Shown here one piece after another: positions 61,395 to 64,000 of a stretch of DNA of 64,000 bases. Below the pieces are notes generated by a model. The model did not search any database. It was not told the DNA's origin and was given only the letters and a program-made list of their open reading frames with translations. Every line of letters starts with the position of its first letter. Positions within the stretch are counted from its first letter, which is position 1. Position numbers and translations under genes: made by a program. The DNA lies in the NCBI RefSeq assembly GCF_039529775.1, contig NZ_BAAANL010000007.1:124001-188000 (forward strand). Direction: 5' to 3'. Source of the stretch: Myceligenerans crystallogenes. GTDB lineage: Bacteria > Actinomycetota > Actinomycetes > Actinomycetales > Cellulomonadaceae.

Positions 61395-62731
61395 GAGGAA
61401 TCCCCAGGGATCTGGGAGCGGACGGCGGGGGCGCGGCAGCGCCGTCGTCGTCCGCCGGCGGCGGCGACGCCGTCATCGACGGCGCGAACACGATCGCCGT
61501 CGGAGTGGGGGGTGACGTCGGGACGTACGCCCTGATCCGCGCCTTCCACGAGCAGTACGGGGTGACGGGTGTGGTGCTGTCGTCGGTCGCGACCCGGCCG
61601 ATGCAGGACTCGGCGATCGTGACCAACGTCGTCGTGCCGAACCTGGACGACACGGAGACGTTCCTGACGTCGCTGGAGCAGGTGGCGGCGCAGCACCCCG
61701 GCAAGAAGCCGATCCTGCTGACCAACGCGGACTGGTTCGTGCGCGAGGTCATCACGCACCGCGAGCGCCTGGAGGCGGCCGGTTACGTGACGCCGTACCC
61801 CACGCTGGAGGTGCTGGAGCAGGTCTCCAGCAAGGAGGGTTTCGCGGAGGTCTGCGACCGGCTGGGGATCCCCACGCCGCGCACGGTCGTCGCGGACATC
61901 CCGAAGCTCACCGCGCAGGGCGGCCGGGCGGCGGTGGCGGAGCTGGAGCTGGACCTGCAGTTCCCGCTCATCGGCAAGCCGTCCAACAGCGCGGACTGGC
62001 ACTACGTGTCGTTCCCGGGCAAGGCGAAGATCCACCACCTCGACTCGCGCGAGGAGCTGGACGAGGTGCTGGGCCACCTGATCGACGCGGGGTACCCGAG
62101 CGCGTTCCTGGTGCAGGAGTTCATCCCGGGCGACGAGACGCAGATGCGGTCGCTGACCGCGTACCGCGACTCGTCGGGCGTGGTGACGCTGCTGGCCACG
62201 GGCCGTGTGCTCCTGGAGGAGCACACGCCCGGCACGCTCGGCATCCCGGCGGCGATCCTGGTGGAGCCGTACGACGACGCGATGGAGGCGGCCTCCCGGT
62301 TCCTCGAGGCGACGGGCTACGTGGGCTTCGCGAACTTCGACTACAAGCTGGACCCGCGCACGGGCCGGCACGTGTACTTCGAGGTGAACCCGCGGATCGG
62401 GCGGAACAACTTCTACGTGACCGCGGGCGGGGCGAACGTCGCGCGCGTGCTCGTGGAGGACCAGGTGCTGGGCCGGCCGATCCCGCCGCTCCGGGCGACG
62501 ACCGAGGTGCTGTACACGGTGGTGCCGTTCGGGCTGCTGCTGCGGTACGTGCTGGACCCGGGGCTGAAGGCGCGCCTGAAGCGCCTCAAGGCCGAGGGCA
62601 AGGTGGTCAACCCGCTGAGGTACGAGGGCGACTCGGGCCTGAAGCGGCGCCTGATCGTCGAGGCCATCACGCAGAACTACCGCCGCAAGTACGCGCAGTA
62701 CTACCCGGAGCCGACGACCACGGGGTACTGA
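61391..62731 (+). CDS. ATP-grasp ligase, D-aspartate ligase-like
   Basis: A 446-residue ATP-grasp protein (GKPSNSADWHYVSFPGKAKI, then FLVQEFIPGDETQMRSLTAY and ADFEVNPRIG-like FEVNPRIGRNNFYV). The front part (ILLTNADWFVREVITHRERL, then SSKEGFAEVCDRLGIPTPRT) resembles the enterococcal D-aspartate ligase that adds D-Asp to the peptidoglycan stem. Cross-bridges with D-Asp or D-Glu are known in this order, so a cell-wall role fits, but the substrate is inferred. The GTG overlaps the gnd stop (GTGA). Confidence 0.8.
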   Translation: MRGIPRDLGADGGGAAAPSSSAGGGDAVIDGANTIAVGVGGDVGTYALIRAFHEQYGVTGVVLSSVATRPMQDSAIVTNVVVPNLDDTETFLTSLEQVAAQHPGKKPILLTNADWFVREVITHRERLEAAGYVTPYPTLEVLEQVSSKEGFAEVCDRLGIPTPRTVVADIPKLTAQGGRAAVAELELDLQFPLIGKPSNSADWHYVSFPGKAKIHHLDSREELDEVLGHLIDAGYPSAFLVQEFIPGDETQMRSLTAYRDSSGVVTLLATGRVLLEEHTPGTLGIPAAILVEPYDDAMEAASRFLEATGYVGFANFDYKLDPRTGRHVYFEVNPRIGRNNFYVTAGGANVARVLVEDQVLGRPIPPLRATTEVLYTVVPFGLLLRYVLDPGLKARLKRLKAEGKVVNPLRYEGDSGLKRRLIVEAITQNYRRKYAQYYPEPTTTGY

Positions 62732-62792
62732 GGCAGGGACGCGCGGGGCGCGTCGTCGTCCCCGTGACGGCGGCCGTCGCGCGGCACCGCGG

Positions 62793-62827
62793 AGCCGTCG
62801 TCGTCCGGGGGACGACGACGGCTTCTC
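62793..62827 (+). terminator. Terminator after ATP-grasp gene
   Basis: AGCCGTCGTCGTC pairs with GACGACGACGGCT (13 bp, 5-nt loop), then TCTC, 62 nt after the stop. Confidence 0.75.
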
Positions 62828-62903
62828 GCGTCCGGGGACTCCGCCCGGTAGCCGGGCGTACCTTCCGCGTGGCTCCGCCTGAGGCGTCGTCGCAGCGCGT
62901 ACC

Positions 62904-63533
62904 GTGAATGCCGTGAGCAACGACGTGCCGGCCGACTTCGCGGCCGCCCTCGACGACCTGAGGGGCCAGGGCGCACGGCCCGGGGTGCACGTGGAGGAGA
63001 TCGCGGCGCCCGTCCGGGTGGCGCCGTTCAGCGCCGCGTTGTCGGGCGAGGTGACGAACCCGTCGGGGAACCACGACGACGACCCGGCCGCCACGGGACG
63101 GTTCGTCGTCCTGCACGATCCGGCCGGCCAGGAGTCCTGGCAGGGCACGTTCCGGATCGTCACGCTGGTGCGGGCCACGCTCGAACCCGAGATGGCGGCG
63201 GACCCGCTGCTGGCCGACGTCGCCTGGTCCTGGATCCCCGAGTCGCTGGACCTGGCGGGCCTGCGGCCGGGCACGGACACGCTCGCCGAGGGCGGCACGG
63301 TCACCCGCGTGCTGTCGCAGAGCTACGGGGCGCTGTCGAACACGCCGGACACCGTCGACCTGGAGATCCGCGCGTCCTGGAGTCCCGTGGGCACGCACCT
63401 GGGCGCGCACCTGGCGGCGTGGACCGCGCTGCTGTCGACGGCCGCGGGGATCCCGCCGCTGCCCGCCGGTGTCACCGCTATCACCAGGCGGTTTACGCCC
63501 GGTCCGGCCAAGCCGCATACGGTGGGCCCATGA
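62904..63533 (+). CDS. DUF3000 protein
   Basis: A 209-residue soluble protein of the actinobacterial DUF3000 family (VPADFAAALDDLRGQGARPG, then LRPGTDTLAEGGTVTRVLSQ). Function unknown. It starts with GTG (62904; a second GTG at 62913 is possible). Its stop overlaps the rnd start as ATGA. Confidence 0.85.
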   Translation: MNAVSNDVPADFAAALDDLRGQGARPGVHVEEIAAPVRVAPFSAALSGEVTNPSGNHDDDPAATGRFVVLHDPAGQESWQGTFRIVTLVRATLEPEMAADPLLADVAWSWIPESLDLAGLRPGTDTLAEGGTVTRVLSQSYGALSNTPDTVDLEIRASWSPVGTHLGAHLAAWTALLSTAAGIPPLPAGVTAITRRFTPGPAKPHTVGP

Positions 63534-64000
63534 ACCGACCCCCAGCGCCCGGCGCGGACGGACCGGCAGCGGACGAGACCCCCGCACCCGGTCCCGGGGC
63601 CGGGGTCACCCCGCTGACCGAACCGGCCGGCGGCCTGCCCACGGTGATCACCCGGCCCGACGAGCTCGAGAAGGTGATCGACGCCTTCGGCCGCGGCACC
63701 GGGCCGGTCGCGGCCGATGCGGAGCGGGCCTCCGGCTACCGCTACGGCCAGGCGACCTACCTCGTCCAGCTCAAGCGCGCGGGCGCGGGGATCGCGCTGA
63801 TCGACCCGGTCGCGCTGCCGGACCTGACGGCCCTCGGCGACGCGATCGGCGACGCCGAGTACGTGCTGCACGCCGCCTCGCAGGACCTGCCGGGCCTCAC
63901 CGAGCACGGCCTGCGGCCGGCGCGCGTCTTCGACACGGAGCTCGCCGCGCGGCTGCTCGGGCTGGAGCGGGTGGGACTCGCCGCCGTCGTCGCCGAGACG
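63530..64000 (+). CDS. rnd: Ribonuclease D (partial, 3' end beyond window)
   Basis: 157 codons are visible. After a 35-residue acidic and proline-rich leader comes the DEDD exonuclease start (VAADAERASGYRYGQATYLVQ), and FDTELAARLLGLERVGL follows with the second conserved acid. RNase D trims tRNA 3' ends and other RNAs. The ATG at 63530 overlaps the DUF3000 stop. The C-terminal HRDC part is outside the window. Confidence 0.87.
   Translation, partial: MNRPPAPGADGPAADETPAPGPGAGVTPLTEPAGGLPTVITRPDELEKVIDAFGRGTGPVAADAERASGYRYGQATYLVQLKRAGAGIALIDPVALPDLTALGDAIGDAEYVLHAASQDLPGLTEHGLRPARVFDTELAARLLGLERVGLAAVVAET

Noticed and set aside
1..64000. CRISPR arrays, integrases, transposases, rRNA
   Set aside because: No evenly spaced direct-repeat array and no integrase, transposase or rRNA signature was found in any frame I read.

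Overview
The window is high-GC DNA (well over 70% G+C by eye) with strong G/C third-position bias, many GTG starts, GGAGG ribosome sites and a CBM2/GH62 secreted enzyme. Together with the thrS-HIT, pabB-pabC, zapE, DUF3000 and rnd genes this points to a cellulolytic actinobacterium of the Micrococcales. Cellulomonadaceae or Promicromonosporaceae is the best guess, from general knowledge of those families rather than a search. Because of the base composition nearly every gene has long open frames opposite it; those antisense frames are not listed.

Layout. 1-5.3 kb: two tandem paralogous STAND-type ATPases (NB-ARC-like P-loop plus TPRs), the first cut by the window edge and carrying a Thr/Gly repeat linker. 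5.4-8.5 kb: Nudix hydrolase, TauE/SafE-like permease and an AbiEii-like nucleotidyltransferase fused to two similar N-terminal domains. 8.7-11.1 kb: a secreted esterase-CBM2-GH62 fusion. 11.3-16.4 kb: two divergent regulator units (TetR with an alpha/beta hydrolase; XRE with SDR and MFS). 16.5-23.6 kb: HrpB helicase, two coupled unknown/CrtA-like genes, a VOC protein and a HEAT-repeat protein. 23.6-26.8 kb: a worn region with a Pr6Pr-like membrane protein, an unknown gene, a Phd/VapC pair, an orphan terminator and a truncated LacI tail beside an AT-rich scar. 26.9-33.5 kb: pdxS, two membrane proteins, HIT and thrS; the usual pdxT and yebC-ruv neighbours of pdxS are absent. 33.6-37.8 kb: two tiny paralogous MT0933-like proteins, a tyrosine phosphatase, a Tat-exported flavin amine oxidase and DUF1304. 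37.8-48.7 kb: pabBC and two tRNA clusters (Gly-Cys-Val-Val and Gly-Cys-Val). Between the clusters lies a secreted-enzyme block: GH16, a large GH43-like protein, a DeoR/LacI hybrid regulator, an esterase and a serine protease. 48.9-64 kb: mostly housekeeping genes (DUF2277, a VanW protein with a huge acidic N-terminus, zapE, a degenerate TreZ-like gene and glgX, SDR, gnd overlapping a D-aspartate-ligase-like ATP-grasp gene, DUF3000 and the start of RNase D).

How they work together. Two plant-polysaccharide units stand out: the 8.7-kb fusion, which should remove acyl and arabinose side groups while held on the polymer, and the 40.7-47.2 kb block, where a hybrid regulator sits divergently to the GH43/GH16 genes and upstream of an esterase. 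Related GATCG inverted repeats lie upstream of the regulator and the esterase. The most unusual candidates are the tRNA-bracketed glycan block, the nucleotidyltransferase fusion, the pseudo-TreZ encoded with GlgX, and the break next to pdxS. No integrase, transposase, CRISPR array or rRNA was seen.
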